Assembly (NCBI RefSeq): GCF_964019385.1
Contig: NC_088645.1
Span: 38,570,350 to 38,634,349, forward strand
From: Sycon ciliatum
Lineage: Eukaryota; Porifera; Calcarea; Leucosolenida; Sycettidae
Reading direction: 5' to 3'
Length of the DNA: 64,000 bases
The notes under the pieces are model-generated. The model did no database searches and was not told where the DNA came from. It saw only the letters and a list, made by a program, of their open reading frames with translations. Position 1 is the stretch's first letter; the number at the start of each line of letters is the position of its first letter. Below, piece by piece: positions 1-9,686 of this stretch. Position numbers and translations under genes: made by a program.

Positions 1-480
1 TGAACCACGTGCAGCTTCCTTATAAGGACACTTCACCCCTCTATGGAAGATGCCTTATATGACCTGAACCACGTGCACCTTCCTTATAAGGACACTTCAC
101 CCCCTATATAGACCATCCAGACATATATAGCACATTCTACCATATCACCCTATATAGCCACTACTTCCATATAAAGCACAGAGGTCAATCCCAAAGGTCA
201 AAGGTCACATTCCTTATATGGACCAATCATCCTTACTTGGAAAGGTCAAAGGTCACAGCAAAGGTCAAAGGTCAAATGACATCTTCCATATATGGACTAT
301 TCATCCTTATATGGAAAGGTCAAATGTCACAGCAAAGGTCAAATGTCAAATGACATCTTCCATATATGGACTATTCAGCCTTATATGGCAGCTCAAAGGT
401 CAAAGGTCAACTCAAAGGTCAAAGATCATCTGCCATATATGGACTATTCTTCCTTATTAGGCAGCCATGGGTCAAAGGTG
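1..480. repeat. A/T-rich minisatellite with CArG-box and DR1-like motifs
   Basis: Degenerate tandem repeats. The first 120 bp hold a roughly 62-bp unit (ACCACGTGCA...CCTTATAAGGACACTTCACC). From about 190 to 450 there is a roughly 75-bp unit with CCATATATGG or CCTTATATGG followed by runs of AAGGTCA. Perfect CC(A/T)6GG boxes lie at 212-221, 286-295, 305-314, 360-369, 379-388 and 433-442. AGGTCA direct repeats spaced by one base lie at 195-207, 243-255, 262-274 and 397-409. Short reading frames here are only translated repeats. Whether any protein binds is unknown. Confidence 0.85.
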
Positions 481-742
481 GGGTTTGAGCCAGAACCCTT
501 ACCGCACTATACTACTGGCATCAGTAACAGAATGGATTTGAGTGACCCGCCTCATATTATAATTATTCAGTGGTATTGAAGTAGCAGCAGGGGGAGCTGA
601 GAAAAATTCACAACAAATCCCATCCGGTGCTTATGTTCACATGGGGCTTGGCATCACGAATCTCAATCGCCTGGCGCAGTTTGCGACCGGCTCGATCAGG
701 CTCTCTTCCTATCACTTCAACTGCAGAGAATGCACTTTGCCC
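481..742. other. Unassigned spacer beside the Penelope-like element
   Basis: No gene, repeat unit or RNA recognised. It probably includes the 3' flank of the minus-strand Penelope-like element. Confidence 0.5.
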
Positions 743-1471
743 CTAGTTAAGCTTACATCCAGGGTGAGTGGTACGAAAATGTTGGCCCCATGGCTTGTCG
801 AGTTCCTGTCGTCTTGCCTCACCATTATGTTCTTCCAGGCGAGTTTCCAGAAAGCGGCCAGTCTCACCAACATATTGTTCCGGACATTCTTTGCACTTCA
901 GCTGATATACATCATTCTTCTGCATACATACATCCTGTCCCCCGGATATACACGAGATACACGGCCCCTTTGGGCGACCTCTCTTTTTCGGTTGTAGCGG
1001 ATTTGCAGCCTTGACACATAGAGGAGGAACGAGGGCGGAGCGGCACAATGTGCGCCTCAGGCTACCAGTGTGCTCATATACGACTCTGACCGGAATTTTA
1101 TACTTTCTGATTCTGGCTTTATTCACTGCTTGATGTACTTTATCTGACTTATATGGAAGCTTTAGAAATGCGCAGCATGGGTTGGCATGGCGACGACGCT
1201 TTGGCCTTATGGAGGCAGTGCGTGCCTCTTCAATAATTCTCTCTGGGTAATTGTTCAATCTTAATTGTTCATGAACCCTCGCTTCACTTTCTGCACGCAT
1301 TCTGGTATTCGATGAGAGCCTCTGAGCTCTTAGGAATTGTGACGAAGCAACTGCCAAGTTGATATGGTGGGGAACTGCCGAAGTATAATCAATGAGTAGA
1401 CCACTAGCACATGCCTTCTGGTACAGCTTGTATGCCAGCTTGCCTTCCTGGATCATAATTGTGATATCCAT
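743..1471 (-). pseudogene. Penelope-like RT C-terminal part with GIY-YIG endonuclease
   Basis: 242 codons in the same frame as the RT upstream. Residues 1 to about 110 match the thumb/linker of Penelope-like proteins (KLAYKLYQKACASGLLIDY, then a SSQFLRAQRLSS helix). Residues about 185-240 form a GIY-YIG endonuclease: VYQLKCKEC, then QYVGETGR, then RLEEH and a late HFRTTHP. In this family the nuclease nicks target DNA to prime reverse transcription. The stretch between holds a basic RPKRRRH segment and a cysteine-containing linker, as usual for endonuclease-bearing Penelope elements. Confidence 0.85.
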
Positions 1472-2185
1472 TTAATTTATGGAGCCACTCACCTCGCTGA
1501 GCTCATATGTGAAGTTGATACTTGGGTGTGCAGAGTTGAAATGCTGCACAAACCGCATCAAGCTCTCTCTGCCGTGGGTCCATAGCAGCAGGATATCGTC
1601 GATGTAGCGTTTGTAGAGGAGCGGTACTAACGGAGAATCCTGCAGAAGCCTGGCCTCAACCGTATGCATGAATAGAATCGCAAATGGGGGTGCAAGATTG
1701 TTACCCATTGCAACCCCATCCACTTGGTGATAGATCTGATGGCCAAATATGAAATAGTTGTGGCTGAGAACAAACAGCAGCAGATTCCGTACCCCGCTCA
1801 CACTCAGCCCAAACATGTCGATCCGCTGGGAATACTGCTGCAGCATATCCACCACTGCCTGAACGCCCTTCCGAATAGGTATGCTCGGATATAACCCGAC
1901 TACATCCATGGACATAACAATGGTGTCATCGAGGGCGTTCAATCCCGGACTTGCGTCACAGATGTGGGTTATTGCTTCCGTCGTGTTAGCCAGGTGGGCC
2001 GGGACAAATTGAATGAGCTGCTGTAGGATGCGCTCCAATACAATAGATACTCCAGTCGTTGGCCTGTCGCACGCTGCTACCACGGGTCGCAATGGTAAGT
2101 TCTGCTTATGGCTCTTTGGAAGACCGTACCACTCGGGGAACTTCGTACTGCTTGGTAGGATTGACTTGAGGAGTTTTGAATCCAT
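1472..2185 (-). pseudogene. Penelope-like reverse transcriptase domain
   Basis: 237 codons. Visible RT features are the GLPKSHK entry motif near residue 22, LRPVVAACDRPT, SMDVVGLYPSIP (motif A), VDGVAMGNNLAPPFA (motif B) and the catalytic YIDDILLLW near residue 200. The architecture is that of Penelope-like RTs, which are related to telomerase RT and distinct from LTR and LINE RTs. The first ATG here is not the native start, since roughly the first quarter of a normal protein is absent. The frame ends at a TAA followed at once by the same frame of the next entry, so this is one gene broken by a nonsense codon. Confidence 0.85.
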
Positions 2186-2254
2186 GTTTTGAATCCATGT
2201 TCTTGCACTCTGACAGTATTACTTACTGACAGTATTACCATAGTATTACCATAA

Positions 2255-2935
2255 TTATTTGGCATGTGCCCTCACTTCGTAGAGCACAACGGCGCGCTCT
2301 TCTTCTCCGTGATGTGCACAGTTGCACCTTCTCTCCCCCCTCTGTAGAGAGGAGACATAACTCGCATCATTTTATTTTTTGGCGCTACACTCTGCGTAAC
2401 GCCATTCACAGAGCACAATGCGCGCTACTTTCTGCTGCTTCTCCTCCGTGATGTGCTAGTTGCGCCTTTTCTCTCTCTCTGCCTCCCCCTTCTGCATACT
2501 AGGTGATATAATTCGCATCTTTTTTGGGGCTACACTCTGCGTATATACTGCTCTTGTGTGGCTTCCACGGTATTCATTGCTATTACTTGACGATGGCCAA
2601 GTGCCGAAACGTTGTAAAAATAACGGAACTGGTTCGGTTGTGATGTGCCGCGCTATGGAAATGGGTGTGTCCACCCGAATTCTTTTCACAGATGAAGCTG
2701 CAGGAAGCCTCAGCCCTTCTTCTTTTTTTCTTCCCGAAAAGGGATATATTGTATACATACGTCTTTTCTCTCTCTCCCCCCCACCCTTCTTCCCCGGAAA
2801 GGGAGATGTTGTGTATAGTTTTTGTCGCCGTATTGTCTCTCTCCGTATTGTCTCTCTCTCATCTATTATACCCATGCTCGTTGTAGATAATCAATCTTTG
2901 TCTTGTCCCACAAGGGAATCTTGAGAGGGGAGAGA
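2255..2935. repeat. Interspersed repeat flanking the Penelope-like element (possible pLTR)
   Basis: Non-coding, pyrimidine-rich repeat. 2255-2710 is closely similar to 45950-46445 (shared TTATTTGGCATGTGCCCTCA, TTGGCGCTACACTCTGCGT and GCCAAGTGCCGAAACGTTGT). 2807-2930 is similar to 43622-43745. It lies directly 5' of the Penelope-like ORF, where a pseudo-LTR would be. It contains a hammerhead-like core at about 2589-2615. Assignment as a Penelope pLTR is an inference from position. Confidence 0.6.
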
Positions 2936-2949
2936 ATCCTGAGGGGTCC

Positions 2950-3027
2950 TACAAAGGAATCCTGTGTGTGTGTGTTTATGTGTGTGTTTTTGGATGTGTC
3001 TGTGTGTGTGAGTGGATGCATGCATGA

Positions 3028-3058
<31 letters not shown>

Positions 3059-3105
3059 CTTGCGTGTGCATCAACATGTGTATGACGGTGGGTATGTGTG
3101 TACAT
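2950..3105 (+). repeat. GT-rich microsatellite, intronic
   Basis: Imperfect (TG)n with TTTATG and GGATGTG interruptions. The same tract, with the same interruptions, precedes the ankyrin exons at 14147 and 30990, so it was duplicated together with them. Confidence 0.85.
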
Positions 3106-3136
3106 GTCTTGTCTTTAATTTTGCTGCTACTTCCAG

Positions 3137-3235
3137 GGTGGCAACACACCATTACATCTTGCAGCACGGCTTGGTCATGTTTCTGTAGTAGAATATCTTC
3201 TCACTTCTGGACATTCGCTGGAACCAAAGAATAAT
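3137..3235 (+). CDS. Ankyrin-repeat exon, segment A
   Basis: A 99-bp open exon preceded by a pyrimidine-rich tract and TTCCAG and followed by GTAAGT. Both borders are phase 0. It encodes exactly one 33-residue ankyrin repeat: GGNTPLHLAARLGHVSVVEY, then LLTSGHSLEPKNN. The TPLH turn, the AA and GH of the helices and the LL..G of the second helix are all present. It can therefore be spliced in or out without changing frame. It is the copy closest to the ankyrin consensus. The remaining exons of the parent gene are not in the immediate neighbourhood. It could belong to a working gene or to a duplicated gene fragment. Confidence 0.75.
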
Positions 3236-4215
3236 GTAAGTCATATTATCCGTGATGCATTCTTGTTTGTATATGAGTAGAAAGAAGAATTACGTAGGTG
3301 AATAAATTCAGTGGGTATTGACTATGCCTGTGGGTCTGCTTTAAGCTAGAAATTCACAATTGGCAATTCTTTTTACAAATTATGTCCACAAAAAAGTTTC
3401 GTGCGATTCAAATATGCTATAATACTAAGTAGTAGCACAAACCTCAGGCTCTTCAACATCATTATGAAAATTAATGTTTTTTGCGAGTAAACTTCCGTGC
3501 CTTATCTGTATGTTGTAACGTTCCTTCTCCCGTACATTGTCTCCTTCCTCATCAACAAGGTAATATAGCGGCACGAGCAAATGAGAGCAAGAACAATGAA
3601 TTATGGATATGCATGATGTATGCATTTATCACTGTTGTTTTTAGCTATTCTACTTTGATCCGGTTTTATCACCTCATTGCTGTACATAATTCATCGTATT
3701 TGCTCTTGTTTGCTCTTGCTTGTATATCACCTGAGGAGAAGGTACGGAAGTTTACTCGCGAAACCACTAGATTATTATGAATGTTGTTGAAGAGCCTAAG
3801 GTTTGTCCTATCAACATAACGAGCAGGTTTCCTTAGCTTCAGTAGCCTGGAAAACATTTAATGAGTTACTAGCGTCACCTCAAACGTGCTTGTAAGTCCA
3901 ATGTCTTGAAGAGATCTGGTATATGGTTTCACGTTGGCAATTCGAGGATCGCAGCATCTATGCACTCTCTCGAGTGTTGGACTCCAGGTGCCATTGTATG
4001 ATCTACAAGCGCTCCACCCCCCCCCCCCGTCCTGGAGAATGGCATTGTCGTGTGGATGAGCGCTGCACAAACCACTCTGGCTCGCCTCATCCAACCGGGT
4101 GGCCATCGTCTAATCGGTGAGGGAACCTACCTTTGCCTCCTGTACAATATGCAATGTACAGATGCACATCCCCTTCTACAGAGGATGTTGATACCCCAGC
4201 AGCCCCACTACCAAA
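3236..4215 (+). repeat. Segment A of the triplicated block, downstream of the ankyrin exon
   Basis: 3236-3424 matches the sequence after the other two exons (14246-14440, 31089-31280). At about 3425 it jumps to sequence matching 21030-21470 and 32885-33290, so it lacks the roughly 1.6 kb found between these parts in segments B and C. 3860-4215 matches 21450-21770 and 33290-33625 and carries a decayed non-LTR RT C-terminal remnant (LDSRCHCMIYKR). A run of 13 C interrupts it at 4018-4030. Confidence 0.7.
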
Positions 4216-4379
4216 CAGTCCACTCCACCCGTAGTACGTTTGGAAGATGTAATGCCCACGCACACCAACTGGTAAATGAACTTCCAGTCCCTTCCCGAAA
4301 CAACCTGTGTCGAGCCTACCCTCACACAGTTGTCCCCGTGTGGGCTTTTTTGGGCTTTTTTTTAGTTGTGTAGAGACCG

Positions 4380-4524
4380 TCCCATGCCAGGTACCACACT
4401 GTCCTAAGCTATAGCGACAGGCGTGCCAGTAGATGTCGAATGTCCGGCAGATCTGGTGTCCCCCACCTTCGAAACGGCAAGTTCAAACCAGAGTATGGAC
4501 AAATCTTGATTTCCGAAGATCGTT
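4380..4524 (+). pseudogene. Left part of the target sequence of the Ty3/Gypsy insertion
   Basis: Sequence continuous with 9687 onward once the LTR element is discounted (see the TSDs). It carries stop codons and has no recognisable domain. It is probably the upstream part of an old non-LTR ORF1. Confidence 0.35.
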
Positions 4525-4529
4525 GAAAT

Positions 4530-4710
4530 TGTAACAGTCCAGCTAACTTCAGTAGTCATTCTTGGAATAAGCAATGATCCTTGCCATAATGCATTCTTAT
4601 ATACATGAACAAGCAATGATGGACATAACACCTAACAGCAGCAGCGTGATAATAGCAGGTGATAAGTGTATCCTATTCCTAGTGTTAGTAGTAACAGTGA
4701 ATCTGTTACA
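4530..4710 (-). repeat. 3' LTR of the Ty3/Gypsy element
   Basis: 181 bp, begins TGTAACAG and ends CTGTTACA (8-bp inverted termini). Identical to 9501-9681 except AG versus GA about 12 bases from the end. Confidence 0.95.
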
Positions 4711-4725
4711 CCATTCCCCCCTCTC
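4711..4725 (-). promoter_or_regulatory. Polypurine tract
   Basis: On the minus strand GAGAGGGGGGAATGG abuts the 3' LTR, the expected place for the plus-strand DNA primer. Confidence 0.8.
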
Positions 4726-4966
4726 AACTGTCAGAACAGTACCAATTCGAAGGAACAGTTATGGTAACTAATGATCATGCATGGATATGTGGAATGCATG
4801 GTAGCCGAAACCAACACTGATGAACTCAAGATCCAGTGCATGTCCTCTGCAAATATTGCCTGGCTGGCAGGGAAGCACTATCCTAATCATGCAGAATGCT
4901 ACATTTCTATTGCAACACGTAGAAACTAGCAATACAACTGTGGCTGCCAATTAAATAGCGATTTTA
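4726..4966 (-). other. 3' untranslated part of the Ty3/Gypsy element
   Basis: Non-coding stretch between the end of the chromodomain frame and the polypurine tract. No further domain seen. Confidence 0.6.
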
Positions 4967-5761
4967 TCAAAAACGGTCCAGGTAGGTTTTCAGCAGAATA
5001 ATAGCGTTTCCTGCTTCATCCATCAAGTATTCCTCCGGCTCCCAGGTGGCATCTCGGTAGCCCTTCCATTTCACTAGGTACTGCGTGTGCCGTCCTCTCT
5101 TCTTGTGCGACAACACCTTTTCGACAATGTACCGCGTATGGCCATCCGCATCGGTTAGGGGTGGAGGTGCCGGCTGAGTACGGCCCGGTATCTCATTGCC
5201 ATGGTACAGCTTGAGGGCAGCAATATTGAACACTGGATGGGCCCGAATGATTCTTGGAAGAGCTAATCTGTACGCATTCGGGGCCACTTTCTTCTGCACC
5301 TTGAACGGCCCATACCACTTGAGCCTTAATTTGTGTGAAGGCCTGTCTCGTTCCTCGGGCGTCAGCAGGAAGTCCCTGAAGACCAACACCTCATTCCCCT
5401 CCTTCAGGGCGTCCTCCACCCGTCCTCGATCCGCATACAATGATTGCCGGGCCTGCGCCGCCACGATGGCATCCTGTGCCTCACGTAGTGCCGCTACGCG
5501 GCCATCCAGCCATGACAGCGGACCATTCGTGTCCATGCCAGCTCCAGCTTTCTGCTTCGTCAATAAGCTCGAGGGAGTAACTGGATGGCATCCATGGTTG
5601 AGGAAAAATGGCGTGTTACCTGTTGACACTTGATCGGCATTGTTGATCGCAAACTCACATAGCGATAGGAGTTCATCCCAATTGTTTTGCCTATGGTTGA
5701 CGAAAGCTCTTAGCGTATCCTCAATGACACGGTTCACACGCTCAGTCATGCCATCGGTCAT
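4967..5761 (-). pseudogene. Integrase C-terminal half with chromodomain (Ty3/Gypsy)
   Basis: 264 codons. Begins at the third catalytic acid of the integrase core (the E in GMTERVNRVIEDTL). The GPFKV and HPVFN segments of the C-terminal integrase domain follow. The last 55 residues are a chromodomain (YIVEKVL, QYLVKWKGYRDATWEPEEYL) with the aromatic cage-like W..Y..W pattern. In chromoviruses this domain directs integration to modified histones. The frame differs from the upstream integrase frame; a small indel at 5762-5766 separates them. Confidence 0.85.
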
Positions 5762-5765
5762 GCCG

Positions 5766-7619
5766 TCATGCCGTGCTCATTTTTAGCTCCACGCCAAGAA
5801 TACTGAAAACCTCCTTGAAGAACGCCGACGTGAATCGCGGATCTCGATCACAAACTATCGTTTTGCTCAAGCCATGGGCAGCAAACACATGATCCACGTA
5901 CAATCGGGCTGCCCCCTTAGAGTCAACATGAACAGTCGTCGGGATCAGGTGCACATACTTCGTCAGACGGTCCACAAAGGTTAGAATGGCGCTATGTCCT
6001 CGGCAGGTCAGCAGCAGTGCCATGATGAAATCCATGCTGATGTCTGTCCAGGGCTGTTCGGGGACTGGAAGGGACTGCAACAGTCCTGCCTTGGTCTGGC
6101 TACCCTTTACGCGTTGGCACCGGTCGCAAGATTTAACGAAGTCCTTCACAGTACTTCTCATGCCTGGCCAATAGAAGTATCTGCTCAGCTTCAGGTAGGT
6201 CCTGTCTCTCCCCGGATGGCCGGCCGTCAGGCAATCATGATTCTGTTTGAGCAGTTGCAGCCGTACCGGACCGCGAGGAATGCAGAGGCGAGCATCGCCC
6301 GATGTTACTAGGTACAGCCGCCGGTCCACACTGTTCCAGACGTATCGCTCATGCATGGCGTCTTCGCTGCAAGCCATCAAGCGCCTGATTACTGGCGAAA
6401 GCTCTGGGTCACTATCATACCCTGCTGAGATCTGATTCGCAATTCCTTGATTCACATCCAGAGAGAACTCGATTCCATTCAGTTCCAAGTCTGGTCGACG
6501 TGACAACGGGTCTGCTATGTTACACTTCCCTGGCTTGTGATGTACCGTGTAGTCATAGTCGGCCAGGAATTCAATCCATCGAGCCTCTCTCTTGGTTAAG
6601 TTTGGTTTGGTCCTGAGGTAGACAACTCCCATGTTGTCGGTGTAGAGTTGAAAGTGGCGAAATAGGTAGACCCGCCAGCACTGCAGGGCGTACACTACAG
6701 CCAAAGTTTCTCGCTCGGCGACCGTGTAATTCCGTTCGGCAGAAGACAGCTTTCGGCTCACGTAAGCCACAGGATGCCAGGACTGGTCCTCTGCTTGCTG
6801 CGTCAAGACTCCTGCCACAGCAAAGTCACTTTCGTCAGTCTCAACGCGGAAATCCTGACTGACGTTTGCTAGTCGCAACACTGGTGCATCCAGCAGAGCA
6901 GACTTCAATCGCTCAAATGCCTCCTGTCGAGTCTGATTCCACTCGAAGCGCACATGTTTCCCTGTCAGTTCCTCCAGGGGTTTGGAGATGGCCGAGAAAT
7001 GGTTAATGAACCTTCGAAAGTAATTAGCGAATCCCAGAAACTGTCTTACGTGCGTGACCGTCGTCGGGACAGGCCAGTTATGCACGGCCTTGATCTTCTC
7101 TGGATCTGGAGAAATGCATTGGCCGTCTATCCGGTGCCCAAGAAACAGAACGTCTGTCCGGCCGAATTCACATTTAGACGGTTTGCAATATAGCTCATTC
7201 CTCCTGAGGGCGTTTAAGATGGTTCTGACATGATCGAGGTGCTCCTCCCATGATTTGCTGAATATGAGGATATCGTCTAGAAGCACCACAACGAATTTAC
7301 GCAGGTATGGCTGGAGGACACTGTTCATCAAGGTTTGGAATGTTGCCGGGGCATTTGTTAGGCCGAAACCCATCACTGTGAACTGAAAGTGACCGAATGG
7401 GGTATTTATTGCTGTCGTCGGAATATCTGTTTCTTCTATTCGAATCTGATTGTAACCGGACCTCAGATCTAGCTTGGTGAAATACGCACTGCCTTGGACG
7501 GTATCAAAGAGGTCGTCAATATTCGGTAGGCATGCCTTGTTCTTAATGGTTATGCGGTTTAGCTCACGCCAGTCGCATACCATTCGCAGTGTTCCATCCG
7601 CTTTCTTTACGAAGAACAC
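5766..7619 (-). pseudogene. RT, RNase H and integrase N-terminal half (Ty3/Gypsy pol)
   Basis: 617 codons. RT: FTKLDLRSGYNQIR (motif A), FGLTNAPATFQ (motif B) and VVLLDDILIFS with the catalytic LLDD at residues 113-116. RNase H: RVETDESDFAVAGVL near 258-271 and TDNMGVVYL near 327. Integrase: H2C2 zinc site H461, H468, C498, C501, with core acids D530 (SMDFI) and D591 (CDRDPRF). It ends just before the third catalytic acid. The ORF overlaps the protease ORF by 13 bases in another frame, which looks like a single-base indel, not a programmed shift, because it falls inside the RT fingers. Confidence 0.9.
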
Positions 7620-8701
7620 AGGGGCTCCGTATGGGAGTTGCTGGGCTGGATGAATCCTCTACGGAGCAGCTCGGTGAGCTGAGCTTGAAGCTCATCCATC
7701 TCTGGTTTTGGTAAACGATATGCTGCACGAGATGGCGGTTTAGCTCCTTCTTCCGTTTTTATCTCGTGATCTGCGCCTCTTCTGGGTGGCAGCTTGTTTT
7801 GAAGCTCATCGGGAAAGACGTCCCCGAACTCCTTCAGCAGGTCCTTGAAATCCTTCTGATCCTCCCTACCCGGACTATCCACCGTCTGTGGCTCGTCCGG
7901 ATCTGCTGTCACATACGCTACGATTCCTTCTGCGCCACCTCTCATTGCATGCCTAGCCTGCTTCCCTGAGATGAGGAATGTCTCAATCGGTGGGTTGGAT
8001 TTGTCCGTGCCATCACTTTCACTCGGTTGACAGATGATGGATCCACCCTCCAGCTTGATTTCATTGGTACGAAAATTGATCTGTGGGTTCGTCCGGGTCA
8101 GCCATGGTTTGCCGAGGATCACGTCATACCGCGTCATAGGGAATACTAGGAACTGTTGGTGCTCGCTAAAGTCGCCGACTACGGTCTTCAAGCTGTCCGT
8201 TTTCGTAATAGGCTGTGAGCGGACCGATCCATCAGCAAGTGTGACGTTCAGGACGTCGCTACCAGTTGTTGTGGAGATGTTGTGCTTCTTGACAAGGTCA
8301 GTTGAAATGAAGTCGTGGGTTGACCCAGAATCCAGTAGCATGGTGACGTGACGTCCATTTATCTTGCCCTGGACGCGCATTAGGTCGTGTTCGTTGTCGG
8401 CGGAAATGCTCCCTGTGCTGGCGGTAACTTCATTAGGCCGGCCAACAGTATCAGGTGACGAATGCTTGACAGGCGAGGCTTGAATTTCGGTCTCCTCGAG
8501 GCGTGGTTCCTCATTTGCTAAGGGGCTGAATTTGTTCTGAACTTTGATTCGTGGCCTATTCCTGGGTGCTCTCGTGTTCGCCAGTAGTCGCACTCCCTTC
8601 CTTGCTGGCGTCCATCGTTTAAAGAAGGCTTGCTTGTGGCGTTCCTCCCTCTTTCTGGACAGAATCTGGCAGTATGGCCGGGTTTCCTGCAGGTGAAACA
8701 C
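7607..8701 (-). pseudogene. Protease and RT N terminus (Ty3/Gypsy pol)
   Basis: 364 codons in the -1 frame relative to gag, overlapping it by 184 bases, the arrangement expected for gag-pol frameshifting. The retropepsin active site is LLDSGSTHDFIS (D124), with the flap region and the ILGKPWL motif near residue 195. The RT N-terminal segment GDVFPDELQNKLPPRRGADH and a RRGFIQPSNS motif come at the end. The frame is lost at the next few codons. The first 60 residues are out-of-frame overlap with gag, so the ATG is not a real start. Confidence 0.85.
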
Positions 8702-9486
8702 AGCCTTGAACGATCCTCTGGCTCCCTGGTTTCTCTCCCACCGGATGGTGTTGGTTGGCTTGACCAGGGTCCAGGCTGGCGCCTCTGATGCCCTGGTGCG
8801 CGCACTGCCTTGGCGTAGCTTGCTTGGGCTAGCCGCATCGACTGGTCTGCTGAGACCGCAGCTCGTATGGCTTGGGCCAAATGTTGCGGATGCTCCCTAA
8901 GTACCTCACCGCTTAGGCCCTGAGCCAGCCCACGCGTGAACAAGATAGCTCTGGAGTGGTCATCAAGCTCGGGAACTTGTAAGCTAAGCCACGAAAATTT
9001 GTTGATGTATTCGTCAAGAGTCTCATCTTGGTGAAGAGCGAATAAGTCGATGCGCGCCTGTTCCCTGTCATAAACCGGGCCGTACACTTCTCCCAGCTTG
9101 CTCTTCAGGTCTGGCCAGTAGGAAAACAGCGTGTTTGCCTCCTGAGAGGCGATAAACCAAAGACGAGCGTTGCCCTCCAGAAAACTCGCCGCGTAGCTCA
9201 AGCGCTCCTCCGCGTTGTCCAGCTGCAGGGACTTCATGGCGAGTTCGATGGCGAAGGCCCACTCCTTGAACTCTCTTGTATCTCCGCGAAACACAGGCGG
9301 AGACTTAACATGGCGCATGCGTGGCCTCTCTCTGCTGGGAGCTTGAGCACGACTTGGCGTTTGATCTGATCCATCGCACTGACCAAGTGCGATAAGGTGA
9401 TTCAGACGCTTCTGAATCTCGAATATACCGTAGGCGACTAATGCGGCCACTGCGCATAGCCCGAACATGACGAAAAGAAAAACCAT
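8518..9486 (-). CDS. Gag polyprotein of the Ty3/Gypsy element
   Basis: 322 residues, uninterrupted. Residues 3-22 are strongly hydrophobic (FLFVMFGLCAVAALVAYGIF), a likely membrane segment, unusual for gag. Residues about 60-210 are a retrotransposon gag (capsid) domain with WAFAIELAMKSL, LEGNARLWF and YINKFSWLSLQVP. A CCHC zinc knuckle (CFTCRKPGHTARFC) lies at 263-276, after a basic, proline-rich linker. The first ATG lies inside the primer-binding site, so it is either the true start or translation begins at a later Met. The 3' end overlaps the protease frame. Confidence 0.85.
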   Translation of the reverse strand: MVFLFVMFGLCAVAALVAYGIFEIQKRLNHLIALGQCDGSDQTPSRAQAPSRERPRMRHVKSPPVFRGDTREFKEWAFAIELAMKSLQLDNAEERLSYAASFLEGNARLWFIASQEANTLFSYWPDLKSKLGEVYGPVYDREQARIDLFALHQDETLDEYINKFSWLSLQVPELDDHSRAILFTRGLAQGLSGEVLREHPQHLAQAIRAAVSADQSMRLAQASYAKAVRAPGHQRRQPGPWSSQPTPSGGRETREPEDRSRLCFTCRKPGHTARFCPERGRNATSKPSLNDGRQQGRECDYWRTREHPGIGHESKFRTNSAP

Positions 9487-9499
9487 CCTCTTGCTACCA
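9481..9499 (-). promoter_or_regulatory. Primer-binding site resembling initiator tRNA-Met
   Basis: On the minus strand, one base inside the 5' LTR, the sequence reads TGGTAGCA, one extra A, then GAGGATGGTTT. It matches the complement of the 3' end of initiator tRNA-Met apart from the single extra A (comparison from memory). Confidence 0.7.
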
Positions 9500-9500
9500 G

Positions 9501-9681
9501 TGTAACAGTCCGACTAACTTCAGTAGTCATTCTTGGAATAAGCAATGATCCTTGCCATAATGCATTCTTATATACATGAACAAGCAATGATGGACATAAC
9601 ACCTAACAGCAGCAGCGTGATAATAGCAGGTGATAAGTGTATCCTATTCCTAGTGTTAGTAGTAACAGTGAATCTGTTACA
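9501..9681 (-). repeat. 5' LTR of the Ty3/Gypsy element
   Basis: 181 bp, TGTAACAG...CTGTTACA, a near-identical partner of 4530-4710. Confidence 0.95.
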
Positions 9682-9686
9682 GAAAT

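Larger units (their letters stand above)
743..2250 (-). mobile_element. Penelope-like retroelement (5'-truncated)
   Basis: Minus-strand retroelement with the Penelope hallmark of a reverse transcriptase followed by a GIY-YIG endonuclease. The reading frame is continuous from 2185 to 743 except for one in-frame TAA at 1472-1474. The N-terminal part of the RT is missing: homology starts at the WYGLPKSHK segment. Upstream, 2190-2250 is a low-complexity AGTATTAC stretch that joins a non-coding repeat (2255-2935) also found elsewhere in the window. It is a dead copy because of the missing N terminus and the stop. No target duplication was found. Confidence 0.85.
4525..9686 (-). mobile_element. Ty3/Gypsy LTR retrotransposon with chromodomain, complete ends
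   Basis: 5152-bp element (4530-9681) with 181-bp LTRs that differ at only two adjacent bases, flanked by the perfect 5-bp target duplication GAAAT (4525-4529 and 9682-9686). The order on the minus strand is 5' LTR (9501-9681), primer site, gag, protease, RT, RNase H, integrase, chromodomain, polypurine tract, 3' LTR (4530-4710). It is young but defective: pol is split by frame changes near 7610-7640 and 5762-5766. It belongs to the chromodomain-bearing Ty3/Gypsy (chromovirus-type) lineage. Confidence 0.95.

Noticed and set aside
2866..3167. His/Thr-rich and Cys/Val-rich small proteins near GT tracts
   Set aside because: Translated (GT)n microsatellite. The same artefacts appear at each GT tract.
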